A stretch of 64,000 nucleotides of DNA from Tahibacter aquaticus (GCF_004363655.1 NZ_SNZH01000012.1:62001-126000); one strand, 5' to 3'; shown: positions 1 to 8,956, counted from the stretch's first letter. The notes: a model not told the origin generated them from the sequence alone. Translations and numbers: made by a program.

Positions 1-2
1 CC

Positions 3-1526
3 GTGCGCATCACCCTGGCCTGGACCGACGCGCCCGGCGCGGTCGGTGCCAACCCGGCCCTGGTCAACAATCTCGACCTGGAAGTGACCAACGGCGCCAA
101 CACCTACAAGGGCAACGTACTCACGGCAGGCATCTCCACCACCGGCGGAACCGCCGATGCGAAGAACAATGTGGAGAATGTATTCCTGCCCGCCGGTGCC
201 AGCGGCTCGCTCATGGTCACGGTTCGCGCAACCACCCTGCCCGGCAACGGCATTCCCGCCACCGGCGACGCGACCGACCAGGACTTCGCCCTGATCTGCG
301 ACAACTGCGCGCTGACGCCGAACTACAGCCTGCTCGCCACGCCCGGCTCGGTGGAACTGTGCTCGCCGGGTTCGACGGCTTTCACGGTCAACGTCGGCAG
401 CATCCTGGGCTATACCACTCCGGTCGCCCTGACCACCAGCAACGTACCCGCCGGCGCCACGCTCAACGTGTCGCCGTCCAGCGTCGTACCGGGCAATTCG
501 GCCACGGCCACCTTCGTCCCGGGTAGCGCGGCTGCAGGCAGCTACAGCATGAACGTCGATGCGAGTTCAGCCAGCGGCAACCAGACCCTGCCGCTGAGCC
601 TGGTGCTGGCAACACTGACGCCGGCCGTGCCGACGCTGACCGCACCCGCCGACAACGCCACCCTAGTGGCCCTGAACCCCACCCTGAGCTGGTCGGCTTC
701 GGCCCAGACCAAGAACTACACGGTGGAAGTGGCGACCGATGCAGGCTTCAGCGCCATCGTCTTCACCCAGAACGTGGTCGGTACCGCGAACTCGGTGGCA
801 GTCGCCCCGGCACTCAACAGCAACACGCGCTACTACTGGCGTGTACGTGCCGCCAACGTCTGCGGCACCAGCAACAATGCTCCGGTGTTCACCTTCAAGA
901 CCGCGCCGGCACCGGGCGATTGCGACGATGCACAGACGCCGAACGTGGTGTTCAGCAACGACATCGAAGGCGACATGAGCACCTGGGCCACCACCGGCAG
1001 CACCGGTGCCTCGACCTGGGCAGTCAGCTCGGCACGTCCGCTCTCGCCGACCAAGTCCTGGCTGGCTGTCGACCTGGCCACCACCAGCAACCAGCTGCTG
1101 ATCTCGCCGGCAGTTGTCCTGCCGGCCGGCCAGTCGCCGCTGACCCTGAGCTTCCAGAGCGACCTCAATCTGGAACCGCGCACGGCCGGCGGCTGCTGGG
1201 ATGGCGGCCTGCTGGAAATCTCCACCAACAACGGCACCAGCTGGACCCAGGTGCCGAACGCCCAGTTGCTGACCGATCCGTATACCGGCGCGCTCAACGA
1301 CGGTCCGGGCAACGGCCTGCAGGCCTGGTGCGGTACGCGTGCCTACAAGAAGTCGGTGGTCGACCTGAACAGCTATGCCGGGCAGACCGTGCGCTTCCGC
1401 TTCCGCGTCTCCTCTGACAGCAGCGTCGGCCTTACGCCGCACGGCTGGTACGTGGACGACGTCAAGGTACAGGGCTGCTCGGCCGCCCCGGTCGACCAGA
1501 TCTTCCGCAACGGCTTCGAACCGTAA
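3..1526 (+). CDS. Secreted S8 (subtilisin-like) protease, C-terminal part only (5' end outside window)
   Basis: The reading frame is open from the window edge, so the catalytic part lies upstream and the apparent start is not a real one. The 507 visible residues match the last 507 residues of the complete protease at 1905-5351 without net gaps: a jelly-roll-like region (SLAWTDAPG), a fibronectin-III-like region, and a final region with conserved Cys/Trp (GGCWDGG). Both proteins end in VDQIFRN-x-FEP. The protein is presumably exported, like its neighbour. It has its own terminator, so the two copies are separate transcription units. The assignment rests entirely on the downstream paralogue. 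Confidence 0.88.
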   Translation: MRITLAWTDAPGAVGANPALVNNLDLEVTNGANTYKGNVLTAGISTTGGTADAKNNVENVFLPAGASGSLMVTVRATTLPGNGIPATGDATDQDFALICDNCALTPNYSLLATPGSVELCSPGSTAFTVNVGSILGYTTPVALTTSNVPAGATLNVSPSSVVPGNSATATFVPGSAAAGSYSMNVDASSASGNQTLPLSLVLATLTPAVPTLTAPADNATLVALNPTLSWSASAQTKNYTVEVATDAGFSAIVFTQNVVGTANSVAVAPALNSNTRYYWRVRAANVCGTSNNAPVFTFKTAPAPGDCDDAQTPNVVFSNDIEGDMSTWATTGSTGASTWAVSSARPLSPTKSWLAVDLATTSNQLLISPAVVLPAGQSPLTLSFQSDLNLEPRTAGGCWDGGLLEISTNNGTSWTQVPNAQLLTDPYTGALNDGPGNGLQAWCGTRAYKKSVVDLNSYAGQTVRFRFRVSSDSSVGLTPHGWYVDDVKVQGCSAAPVDQIFRNGFEP

Positions 1527-1560
1527 GCAGCAAATGCAGTGCCGGCTTGCCGGCAGCGTA

Positions 1561-1591
1561 AAAAAAGGCCGCCTCCGGGCGGCTTTTTTTT
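1561..1591 (+). terminator. Rho-independent terminator of the first S8 protease gene
   Basis: Six A residues, then the stem GCCGCC / GGCGGC around a TCCG loop (1568-1583), then eight T residues. It lies 35 bases after the stop codon. The A-run/T-run symmetry would let it work in either direction. Confidence 0.9.
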
Positions 1592-1904
1592 AGATGCGTA
1601 AATAATCCAATTTTCTATAAACCACACGTCTTCAAAATGACGTACGCATGCGCACTCACTGCGCAAACATTCCAGAATGTACATTCTGTTGGCACGAAAC
1701 GCATAAGCCAACCAACGTATGGTCGCCCCTGGCCTACCCGCATCCTCCTAGAGTCGATGCCAGTCTGCCGGGCGACTGAAGCAGTGCTTCACCCCGAGGC
1801 ACAGGCGGCGGAGCAGCGGCCCGTCCGGCAGACCAAGGAAGCTGATGCGCAGGCCATTGCGCGCCGCGACATTCATCCACCTGCCCTTGCCCGGGATGAC
1901 CTAA
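1592..1904. other. Intergenic region between the tandem protease genes
   Basis: This 313-base gap must hold the promoter of the downstream protease gene, because a strong terminator closes the upstream gene. I see no convincing -35/-10 pair. The notable element is the 16-base palindrome at 1673-1688. The ribosome binding site before 1905 is weak (GGGATGA about 11 bases upstream). No RNA gene or additional ORF was recognised. Confidence 0.5.
1673..1688. promoter_or_regulatory. Perfect 16-bp palindrome, candidate operator
   Basis: The sequence CAGAATGTACATTCTG equals its own reverse complement. It lies 217 bases upstream of the S8 protease start, in the only gap between the two paralogues. Such a palindrome could bind a homodimeric regulator, but no regulator family can be named from the sequence. 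Confidence 0.35.
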
Positions 1905-4900
1905 ATGCGCAAACCCCTGTATATCGCCCTGCTCGCCGCATTGATTGGCAGCAGCGTCACCGCTCTTGCCGCCGATAGCGTACGTGTCCGACTCGATCAT
2001 GCTGCCCGCAACAGCCTCGAGGCCCTGTCGATCACGCCGCTCAAGCGCGAGGCCTATGCCAGTTTCCAGATCCTCGAGCTGAGCCGCGCCGACGCAGACA
2101 AGCTGGTCGCCAGCACCGACCGCGCCCGCATCCTCGCCGACGCCGGCCGCATCCGCTTCAACCAGGTCGACTTCGATCCGCTGCAGGATCCGGCGCGCAT
2201 CGGCAACGGATTCTTCCCGACCACCACTGCCGGCGAAGGCCTGCACCTGGTGCAGTTCGACGCCCCGATCAAGGATTCCTGGCGCGAGGCGCTGCAACAA
2301 CGTGGCCTGCGCGTTCTGCAGTACTACCCCGGCGAAACCTATCTGGTCTGGGGCCTGATCGACAATGTCGCGGAAACCGTCAGCCTGCCGCACGTGCGCT
2401 GGCAGGGCGGCTTCCTCGCCGACTACAAGATCAATCCGGACCTGCACGGACGGCGCGGACGCATTGCCAACGTCGATGTGCATTTCTATAACAATGGCGA
2501 TGTCGCCGGCGTCGTCGGCGCACTGGAAAAACTGGGCGCCCGGGTATTGACCCACGCTCCGGCGCAGCCCGACAAGGCCTTCTTCGACGCCTGGATCGAG
2601 GTCGACGCGGACAGGCTGGCCGATATCGCGCGGCTGCCGCAGGTGCTCGCGCTGGCCTATGCCAGTCCGACCATCCGCTATGAAGACGAAATGGCCGCGC
2701 AGATCGTGGCCGGCAACTACAACGCCGCCAACCAGCCGCAGACCGGCTACGTGCCCTGGCTCGCCGGTTTCGGCTTCAACGGCAACGGCGCGACCTGGGC
2801 GGTCGTGGATACAGGCGTCGATCTCGGCCATCCGGATCTGTCACCGCGCATCGTCGGCGGCTTCAGCTATCCGGGCTGCGCCGCGCCGAACGGCGACGAC
2901 GAAGCCGGCGGCGGCCACGGAACGCATGTGGCCGGCATCATCGCCGGCATGGCGATCGGCGACGGCGGCGACGCCACCGTCGACGAAGACGATGCCAACG
3001 GCTTCCGTTACGGCCAGGGCCTGGCGACCGGCGCATCGATCTACGCCGTGTGCACCGGCGCGGCCTGGCCGCCGGACGGTGGCTGGCAGAGCCTGTCCAA
3101 GACTTCGCTGAGCGGCAACGCAATCGGCATGAATGCGAGCTGGCATACGGGCGAACCAGCGCCGCACGGCTACCAGGCCAGCGAGCGCACGTTCGACATG
3201 ATGATTCGCGACGGCGACTTCGATGCAGCCGGCAACCAGCCGTTCATCATCGCATTCTCGGCCGGCAACGGCGGCCCGGGCGCAAGCACGATCACCGCGC
3301 CGAAGGAGGCGAAGAACCCGATCACGACCGCGTCGTCGCTGAATTTCCGCGCCGGCGCCATCGGCAACGTGTCGGGCTTCTCCAGCCGCGGCCCCGCACT
3401 CGACGGCCGCGTGCTGCCGACCATCGCCGCACCGGGCGAGACCATTGCCTCGACCCGCCGCCGCGCGGGCGCCACCCAGTGCGGCACGCCCATCGCGGGC
3501 ACCAACGGCTACTACTCCAATTGCAGCGGCACCAGCATGGCTGCGCCCCAGGTCTCCGGCACTCTCGCCATCCTGGCCCAGTGGTGGCGCGGCAACCACG
3601 CCGGCGCGACGTTCAGCCCGGCCATGGCCAAGGCGCTACTCATCAACGGCGCGATCGACATGACCGCCGCCGACGTACCGAACAACAACGAAGGCTGGGG
3701 TCGCATCAACCTGCCGCGCACCACGGGCGGCGGGGTGCCGCGGCAGATGCTCGACCAGACGGTAATTCTCGACAACGCCGGCGATGCGCACGTGCTCTCG
3801 GTCGGCATTTCCGATCCGACCAGGCCAGTACGCATCAGCCTGGCCTGGACCGATGCTCCCGGCGCGGTCGGCGCCAGCCCGGCGCTCGTCAACGATCTCG
3901 ATCTCGAAGTCGACAATGGCGCCAATCTGTACAAAGGCAACGTGATGGCTGCCGGAGTCTCCACCACTGGCGGCACGGCAGACGCGAAGAACAACCTGGA
4001 AAATGTGTTCCTGCCGGCCGGCACGAGCGGCTCGCTCACGGTCCGGGTGCGCGCCACCGCCCTGCCCGGCGACGGCGTGCCCGGCACGGGCGACGCAACC
4101 GACCAGGATTTCGCCCTGATCTGCGATAACTGCTCGCTGGTGTCGAACTACAGCCTCGCCGCCACACCCAGCGCCATGGAAGTGTGTGCGCCCGCCGGCG
4201 CGGCATCTACGATCAATGTCGGCAGCATCCTGGGCTATAACACCCCGGTCGCCCTGACCACCAGCAACGTACCGGCCGGCGCCACACTCAACGTGTCCCC
4301 GGCCAGCGTCGTGCCGGGCAATTCCGCGACCGCGACGTTCGCGCCGGGCAGCGCAGCGGCGGGAAGCTACGTCATGAACGTCGATGCCAGCTCGGCCAGC
4401 GGCAACCAGAGCTTGCCGCTGAGTCTTGTACTGGCGACCGTGACGCCGGCTGTGCCGGCCCTGACCGCGCCGGCCGACAATGCCACCCTGGTTGCTGCAA
4501 CCCCCACCCTGAGCTGGTCGGCCTCGGCCCAGACCAGGAACTACACGGTGGAAGTGGCGACCGATGCAGCCTTCGGCGCCATCGTCTTCACCCAGAACGT
4601 GATCGGTACGGCGAGCTCAGTGACTGTCGCGCCAGCGCTCAACAGCAACACGCGCTACTACTGGCGCGTACGTGCGGCCAATATCTGCGGCACCAGCGCC
4701 AACGCCCCCGTGTTCACCTTCAAGACCGCGCCGGCACCAGGCGATTGCGCTGACACGCAGACGCCGAACCTCGTGTTCAGCAACGACATCGAGGGCGACA
4801 TGAGCACCTGGGCCACCACCGGCAGCACCGGTGCCTCGACCTGGGCAGTCAGCACGGCACGGCCGTTCTCGCCGACCAAGTCGTGGCTCGCGGCCGACCT

Positions 4901-5351
4901 CGCCAGCACCAGCGACCAGCGCCTGATCTCGCCGGCCATCACCCTGCCGGCCGGCCAGTCGCCGCTTACCCTGAGCTTCCAGAGCGACCTCAATCTGGAA
5001 CCGCGCACGGCCGGCGGCTGCTGGGATGGCGGCCTTCTCGAAGTCTCCACCAACGATGGCTCCAGCTGGACCCAGGTACCGAACGCGCAGTTGCTGACCG
5101 ACCCGTATACCGGTGCGCTCAACGACGGTCCGGGCAACGGCCTGCAAGCCTGGTGTGGCGCACGCGCCTACAAGAAGTCGGTGGTCGATCTGAACAGCTA
5201 CGCCGGCCAGACCGTGCGCTTCCGCTTCCGCGTCTCCTCCGACAGCAGCGTCGGCCTGGCGCCGCATGGCTGGTACGTCGACGACGTCAAGGTACAGGGC
5301 TGCTCAGCCGCCCCCGTGGACCAGATCTTCCGCAACAGCTTCGAACCGTAA
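1905..5351 (+). CDS. Secreted S8 family (subtilisin-like) serine protease with C-terminal accessory domains
   Basis: 1148 residues. A signal peptide (residues 1-22, cut near ALA|AD) is followed by a propeptide-like region to about residue 290 and the S8 catalytic domain. The triad is visible: Asp302 in VVDTGVDLGHPD, His338 in GGHGTHVAG and Ser544 in GTSMAAPQVSG, with the oxyanion Asn455 in SAGNGGPG. Then come a beta-sandwich region from about residue 640, a FnIII-like region (about 840-940) and a terminal region rich in conserved aromatic residues. The C-terminus VDQIFRNSFEP resembles the IFxxGFE tails I recall on many exported Rhodanobacteraceae proteins. It probably acts as an extracellular endopeptidase for protein scavenging. 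The partial gene upstream is a near-identical paralogue. Confidence 0.95.
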   Translation: MRKPLYIALLAALIGSSVTALAADSVRVRLDHAARNSLEALSITPLKREAYASFQILELSRADADKLVASTDRARILADAGRIRFNQVDFDPLQDPARIGNGFFPTTTAGEGLHLVQFDAPIKDSWREALQQRGLRVLQYYPGETYLVWGLIDNVAETVSLPHVRWQGGFLADYKINPDLHGRRGRIANVDVHFYNNGDVAGVVGALEKLGARVLTHAPAQPDKAFFDAWIEVDADRLADIARLPQVLALAYASPTIRYEDEMAAQIVAGNYNAANQPQTGYVPWLAGFGFNGNGATWAVVDTGVDLGHPDLSPRIVGGFSYPGCAAPNGDDEAGGGHGTHVAGIIAGMAIGDGGDATVDEDDANGFRYGQGLATGASIYAVCTGAAWPPDGGWQSLSKTSLSGNAIGMNASWHTGEPAPHGYQASERTFDMMIRDGDFDAAGNQPFIIAFSAGNGGPGASTITAPKEAKNPITTASSLNFRAGAIGNVSGFSSRGPALDGRVLPTIAAPGETIASTRRRAGATQCGTPIAGTNGYYSNCSGTSMAAPQVSGTLAILAQWWRGNHAGATFSPAMAKALLINGAIDMTAADVPNNNEGWGRINLPRTTGGGVPRQMLDQTVILDNAGDAHVLSVGISDPTRPVRISLAWTDAPGAVGASPALVNDLDLEVDNGANLYKGNVMAAGVSTTGGTADAKNNLENVFLPAGTSGSLTVRVRATALPGDGVPGTGDATDQDFALICDNCSLVSNYSLAATPSAMEVCAPAGAASTINVGSILGYNTPVALTTSNVPAGATLNVSPASVVPGNSATATFAPGSAAAGSYVMNVDASSASGNQSLPLSLVLATVTPAVPALTAPADNATLVAATPTLSWSASAQTRNYTVEVATDAAFGAIVFTQNVIGTASSVTVAPALNSNTRYYWRVRAANICGTSANAPVFTFKTAPAPGDCADTQTPNLVFSNDIEGDMSTWATTGSTGASTWAVSTARPFSPTKSWLAADLASTSDQRLISPAITLPAGQSPLTLSFQSDLNLEPRTAGGCWDGGLLEVSTNDGSSWTQVPNAQLLTDPYTGALNDGPGNGLQAWCGARAYKKSVVDLNSYAGQTVRFRFRVSSDSSVGLAPHGWYVDDVKVQGCSAAPVDQIFRNSFEP

Positions 5352-5414
5352 GCAGCAAATGCAGTGCTGGCTTGCCGGCAGCGTAAAAAAGGCCGCCTCC
5401 TGGCGGCCTTCCTT
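3828..5414 (+). repeat. Downstream copy of the tandem gene duplication
   Basis: Collinear with 3-1591, including the bases after the stop codon and the terminator stem. The last residues differ only by NGFEP versus NSFEP. The visible match starts at the window edge, so the true 5' limit of the duplication cannot be seen. Confidence 0.85.
5386..5414 (+). terminator. Rho-independent terminator of the second S8 protease gene
   Basis: The stem AAGGCCGCC (5389-5397) / GGCGGCCTT (5402-5410) encloses a TCCT loop and is followed by CCTTTT. It is the diverged counterpart of the terminator at 1561-1591. The opposite-strand reading is T-rich after the stem, so it may also end the minus-strand amidase transcript that stops at 5480. 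Confidence 0.85.
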
Positions 5415-5479
5415 TTGGGTTCGTCAAAACCGTTCCAATTGGCGCTGCCGCCGCGGTGGTCGCGGCTACGCAGTTATCC

Positions 5480-6292
5480 TTACTGCACCAACTCGAACGC
5501 GTCCGCATCCATCCAGGCGGGAAAGCGTTCCCGATGCGCGTCCAGCGCAGCCGGGTCCAGCGTGGCGGTCGCGGTGAGTTCGCTGGCGCCCAGTTCCACC
5601 AGCGGCTGGCCGAGAAAATCCAGCACCACACTGTCGCCTGCATAGCTCAGGCCATTGCCGTCAGTGCCGACGCGATTGACGCCGATGCAATAGCTCAGGT
5701 TCTCGATCGCGCGCGCGCGCAGCAAGGTCTGCCAGGCGTAGCGGCGCGGGCTGGGCCAGTTCGCCACGAACAGCACCAGGTCGTAGTCGAAACGCCCGGC
5801 CACGCTGTTGCCGTAGCGATTGCGTATCCACACCGGGAAACGCAGGTCGTAGCAGATCAGCGGACAGATGCGCCAACCCTTCAGCTCGACGATCAGGCGC
5901 GTATCGCCACCGGCGTAGCGCTCGTGCTCGCGTGCCATGCGGAAGAGGTGGCGCTTGTCGTACAGCTCGAAGCTGCCGTCGGGTCGCATCCACACCAGCC
6001 GGTTGACGCATTTGTCGCCGACCCGCGTGACCAGGCTGCCGGTTACCACGGCATCGGCCTGGGCTGCGATCGTCCTGAGCCATTTCAGGCTGTCGCCGTC
6101 CATGTCCTCGGCATTGCCCAGGGTTTCGTTGGTGAAGCCGCTGGTGAAGGTTTCCGGCAGTACGATCAGGTCGCTCTGCCCTTTCAGCGCCAGCACCTTT
6201 TCGCCGTAGTAGTCGCGGTTGGCCGCGGCGTCGTGCCAGCGCGTATCGCCTTGCACGACGGAGACGCGCAGCGCTTGTTTGGATTCGCTCAT
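5480..6292 (-). CDS. Carbon-nitrogen hydrolase, omega-amidase type (YafV/Nit2-like)
   Basis: 270 residues, the usual length for the nitrilase superfamily. The catalytic triad is visible: Glu47 (LPETFTSGF), Lys113 (YDKRHLF) and Cys147 (LICYDLRFP). The TSGF after the Glu and the Cys-Tyr-Asp-Leu-Arg-Phe string fit the omega-amidase subgroup, which hydrolyses alpha-ketoglutaramate or alpha-ketosuccinamate to the keto acid and ammonia. It starts 36 bases after the aminotransferase gene on the same strand. That pairing supports a glutamine-transaminase/omega-amidase couple in which irreversible amide hydrolysis drives transamination. The substrate is inferred from family and context. Confidence 0.88.
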   Translation of the reverse strand: MSESKQALRVSVVQGDTRWHDAAANRDYYGEKVLALKGQSDLIVLPETFTSGFTNETLGNAEDMDGDSLKWLRTIAAQADAVVTGSLVTRVGDKCVNRLVWMRPDGSFELYDKRHLFRMAREHERYAGGDTRLIVELKGWRICPLICYDLRFPVWIRNRYGNSVAGRFDYDLVLFVANWPSPRRYAWQTLLRARAIENLSYCIGVNRVGTDGNGLSYAGDSVVLDFLGQPLVELGASELTATATLDPAALDAHRERFPAWMDADAFELVQ

Positions 6293-6328
6293 GAGCAGGT
6301 CCGGATCAGTGAAAATTCACTCGAAAAT

Positions 6329-7474
6329 TCAAAGCTTGGCCAGGCGCTCGGCCGCTGCGGCAAGGGTGGCATCGCTCTTGGCGAAGCAGAAGCGGATGAT
6401 TCGCGCATCCGGTGCAGTCTCGTAGAAGGCCGACACCGGAATCGCCGCGACACCGGCTTCGCGCACCAGCCATTCGCAGAAACCCAGGTCGTCCTTGTCG
6501 CTCAGCGCGGTATAGTCGACCAGCTGGAAATAGGCACCGCTTACCGGCAGCAGCTGGAATTTGGTCGGTGCCAGCAGCTCGCGGAAGCGGTCGCGCTTGT
6601 GCTGGTAGAACGCCGGCAGATCGAGGTAATGCTGCGGATCATTGGCCAGCACGTCGGCAAACGCCCACTGCGCCGGACCGAAAGTACAGAAGGTCAGGTA
6701 CTGGTGTACTTTGCGAAATTCTGCACTCAGTGCGCGCGGTGCGATGCAATAGCCGACCTTCCAGCCGGTGCAGTGGTAGGTCTTGCCGAAAGAGGAGACG
6801 ACGAAGCTGCGTTCGGCCAGTTCCGCATGGCGCAGTGCGCTCTGGTGCGGCAGGTCGTCGAACACGATGTGCTCGTAGACTTCGTCGGAGATGACCAGGA
6901 TTTGCGTGCCGCGGGTGATTTCCGCCAGCGTATCCAGATCGGCCGCACTGAATACGGCGCCGGAAGGGTTGTGCGGCGTATTCACCATGATCACGCGCGT
7001 CATCGGCGTCACTGCGTCCTTGACGCGCTGCCAGTCGACGGAAAAATCGGGCAGCGTCAGCGGAATATGCACCGCACGTCCGCCGACCAGATCGATCGCC
7101 GGTTCGTAGCAGTCGTAGCAGGGATCGAGCACGATCACTTCGTCGCCGGGACACACCACCGCGGCGATGGCCGCGAAGATGGCCTCGGTCGCGCCTGACG
7201 TCACCGTCACTTCCGCATCGGCATTGACCTTGCGCCCGTAAAGCGCTTCGGTCTTGGCAGCGATCTGTTCGCGCAGCGGCGCGATGCCGGTCATCGGCGC
7301 GTACTGGTTCTTGCCGCTGTTCATCGCCGCGGCCAGCGCATCGCGCAGCGATTGCGGACCGTCGAAATCCGGAAAGCCCTGGCCGAGGTTCACCGCATTG
7401 TGCTGCTGGGCCAGTTGGCTCATCACCGTGAAGATGGTGGTGCCTACCTTGGGCAGCTTGGTCTGGATCTGCAT
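6329..7474 (-). CDS. PLP-dependent class I/II aminotransferase (methionine/glutamine type, YbdL/MtnE-like)
   Basis: 381 residues. Fold-type I landmarks are in order: TSGATEAIFAA (cofactor phosphate contact), NTPHNPSGAVF (Asn near residue 170), ISDEVYEHIVF (Asp and Tyr of the cofactor site) and SSFGKTYHCTGWKVGY, with the Schiff-base Lys at 231. The closest remembered relatives are YbdL-type methionine aminotransferases and the kynurenine aminotransferase/glutamine transaminase K family. With the omega-amidase just downstream it probably transaminates keto acids such as 4-methylthio-2-oxobutanoate using glutamine, which would make it part of methionine salvage. The exact substrate is not determined by sequence alone. 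Confidence 0.88.
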   Translation of the reverse strand: MQIQTKLPKVGTTIFTVMSQLAQQHNAVNLGQGFPDFDGPQSLRDALAAAMNSGKNQYAPMTGIAPLREQIAAKTEALYGRKVNADAEVTVTSGATEAIFAAIAAVVCPGDEVIVLDPCYDCYEPAIDLVGGRAVHIPLTLPDFSVDWQRVKDAVTPMTRVIMVNTPHNPSGAVFSAADLDTLAEITRGTQILVISDEVYEHIVFDDLPHQSALRHAELAERSFVVSSFGKTYHCTGWKVGYCIAPRALSAEFRKVHQYLTFCTFGPAQWAFADVLANDPQHYLDLPAFYQHKRDRFRELLAPTKFQLLPVSGAYFQLVDYTALSDKDDLGFCEWLVREAGVAAIPVSAFYETAPDARIIRFCFAKSDATLAAAAERLAKL

Positions 7475-7562
7475 CGTCTATCCGTTTGGACGGCCAAATG
7501 AACGCCGATGGTAGCATGCCAGCCGGGCCGCCTCCGCGCGCCAGGGAGCTGGTGCCCCAGCC

Positions 7563-8699
7563 TCAGCCGACCAGCCGGGCGAACCAATCCCAGCCTTCCA
7601 CCCGCTGCGCCACGATCTTCAGCGCCACCAGCAGCGGCACCGCGATGACGATGCCGATCGCCCCCCAGAGCCAGCCCAGCAGCATCAGCCAGAGCAGGAT
7701 CATCAGCGGATTGATTTGCAGGCGTCGCCCCAGCACCAGCGGCGTGAGGAACTGGCCTTCGACGATGACCAGGCTGGCGAACAGACCGGCCGGCGTCAGC
7801 GCCGGACCGAGCTTGGCAAAGCTCAGCAGGCCCAGCACCGCAAACAGCAAGGTCATGCACAGCGGGCCGAAATAGGGAATGAAATTCAGCAATAAGGCAA
7901 TAACGCCCCAGAGCAGCGGATCGGGAATGCCGGCGCCGAACGCGATCGCCGTGGCGCCGATGCCGACCAGAGTATTGATGGCGGTGGTGGTGAACAGGTA
8001 GCGCGAAATCTCGTGCTGCATCACCCGCACGATGTCGACCGCATTGCGCCGTGAAGCCTGCGACGAAGTCAGGCTGACGCCACGGCGCAGCAGTGCCTCG
8101 CCGTACACAAGGAAAAAATAAATAAGTAAAAAAACACTGAATAGCGCAACCACCAGACGCGGCGCCGCCGCCACCGTGCCCCATATGTCGATCAGCACTG
8201 GCGGCTCGGCATCCGGGCTGGCGTTGCGCGTGCCCATCATCGACCGGGTAGCACGCCCGGCCGCCTCGATCTGCTGGGTTACCGCGCGCATGCGCGGCGT
8301 AAGCAGGCGCGCCGCCTCGGGCGCGCGTTCTATCCAATGCCGCGCCGGCTCGACTACCGCGACCGCAACCAGCGCAACCACGGCAGTACCGGCAAACATG
8401 ACGAGGAAAGCGATCAGCGCGCGCGGCAGCCAGCGCCGCGACAGACTGGCCACCAGCGGATTCAGCGACAGCGCCAGGAATACCGCCAGCAGCACCGGCA
8501 CCAGCAGTGCCTTGGCCAGGTACATCACCGTAACCGTCGCCAGCAGCGACAGCCAGACCAGGGTCAGCCGCAGCGAAGCTATCTGGCGCTGCTGGTGGTT
8601 CGCACCCAGGCGCGCTTCCTCGTCCAGCGCGGCAGTCGTTTCTCCTGCCTGGGGTTCGACCCAATGCCAGCGCATGCGCCACCAGCGCGGTTCGTTCAT
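7563..8699 (-). CDS. AI-2E family (UPF0118/PerM-like) membrane permease
   Basis: 378 residues. A charged N-terminal tail of about 45 residues is followed by two close hydrophobic spans, a soluble loop with amphipathic helices (about 110-200), and five or so further spans ending near residue 365. This is the AI-2E family arrangement, including the NTLVGIGATAIAFG and LNFIPYFGPL strings of the third conserved block. Members have been proposed to export autoinducer-2 or act as sodium/proton antiporters, so the substrate is open. The start ATG overlaps the stop of the YqjK-like gene by four bases, indicating translational coupling at the end of the membrane-stress operon. Confidence 0.87.
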   Translation of the reverse strand: MNEPRWWRMRWHWVEPQAGETTAALDEEARLGANHQQRQIASLRLTLVWLSLLATVTVMYLAKALLVPVLLAVFLALSLNPLVASLSRRWLPRALIAFLVMFAGTAVVALVAVAVVEPARHWIERAPEAARLLTPRMRAVTQQIEAAGRATRSMMGTRNASPDAEPPVLIDIWGTVAAAPRLVVALFSVFLLIYFFLVYGEALLRRGVSLTSSQASRRNAVDIVRVMQHEISRYLFTTTAINTLVGIGATAIAFGAGIPDPLLWGVIALLLNFIPYFGPLCMTLLFAVLGLLSFAKLGPALTPAGLFASLVIVEGQFLTPLVLGRRLQINPLMILLWLMLLGWLWGAIGIVIAVPLLVALKIVAQRVEGWDWFARLVG

Positions 8700-8956
8700 T
8701 GGCGCAGCTCGGACAGCAGCGGCAACAGCCGGTTCAGGGCAAACTTGCCCAGGCTAAGCAGCACGCTGCCCCGAAGATGCTTGGGCATCACCATCAGCAG
8801 GAAGCCGCCGGCCACGCCGAGGCCGAGCAGCAGCCCGGCCGGCAACACGCGCGCCGTGCGTTTCACCTTGTTCGCTTCGCCACCGACTTCGACCAGCGCC
8901 TTGTCCAGGCGCAGTGCCGAATCATTCACCTGGTGCTGCAGCTTGCTTATCCCCAT
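8696..8956 (-). CDS. Small YqjK-like membrane protein
   Basis: About 86 residues: a charged amphipathic N-terminal half (LQHQVNDSALRLDKALVE) and one hydrophobic span (VLPAGLLLGLGVAGGFLLMV), ending LLPLLSELRQ. Position and architecture match YqjK of the enterobacterial yqjD-yqjE-yqjK cluster, but similarity is weak enough that it is best called YqjK-like. Two adjacent ATG codons (8959, 8956) overlap the preceding gene by about 35 bases. A GTG at 8929 overlaps only that gene's stop codon and is a reasonable alternative start. The stop overlaps the permease start by four bases. Confidence 0.6.
   Translation of the reverse strand: MGISKLQHQVNDSALRLDKALVEVGGEANKVKRTARVLPAGLLLGLGVAGGFLLMVMPKHLRGSVLLSLGKFALNRLLPLLSELRQ

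Larger units (their letters stand above)
3..1591 (+). repeat. Upstream copy of a tandem gene duplication
   Basis: This stretch is collinear with 3828-5414. Both coding parts are 1524 bases from the matching point to the stop codon, and most differences are single-base substitutions. Similarity continues past the stop through the shared string GTAAGCAGCAAATGCAGTG into the terminator. The duplication therefore included the 3' untranslated region. Confidence 0.85.

Noticed and set aside
5456-7198. 580-codon plus-strand ORF
   Set aside because: It lies opposite the omega-amidase and aminotransferase genes, whose active-site motifs are intact; the composition is that of a high-GC shadow frame.
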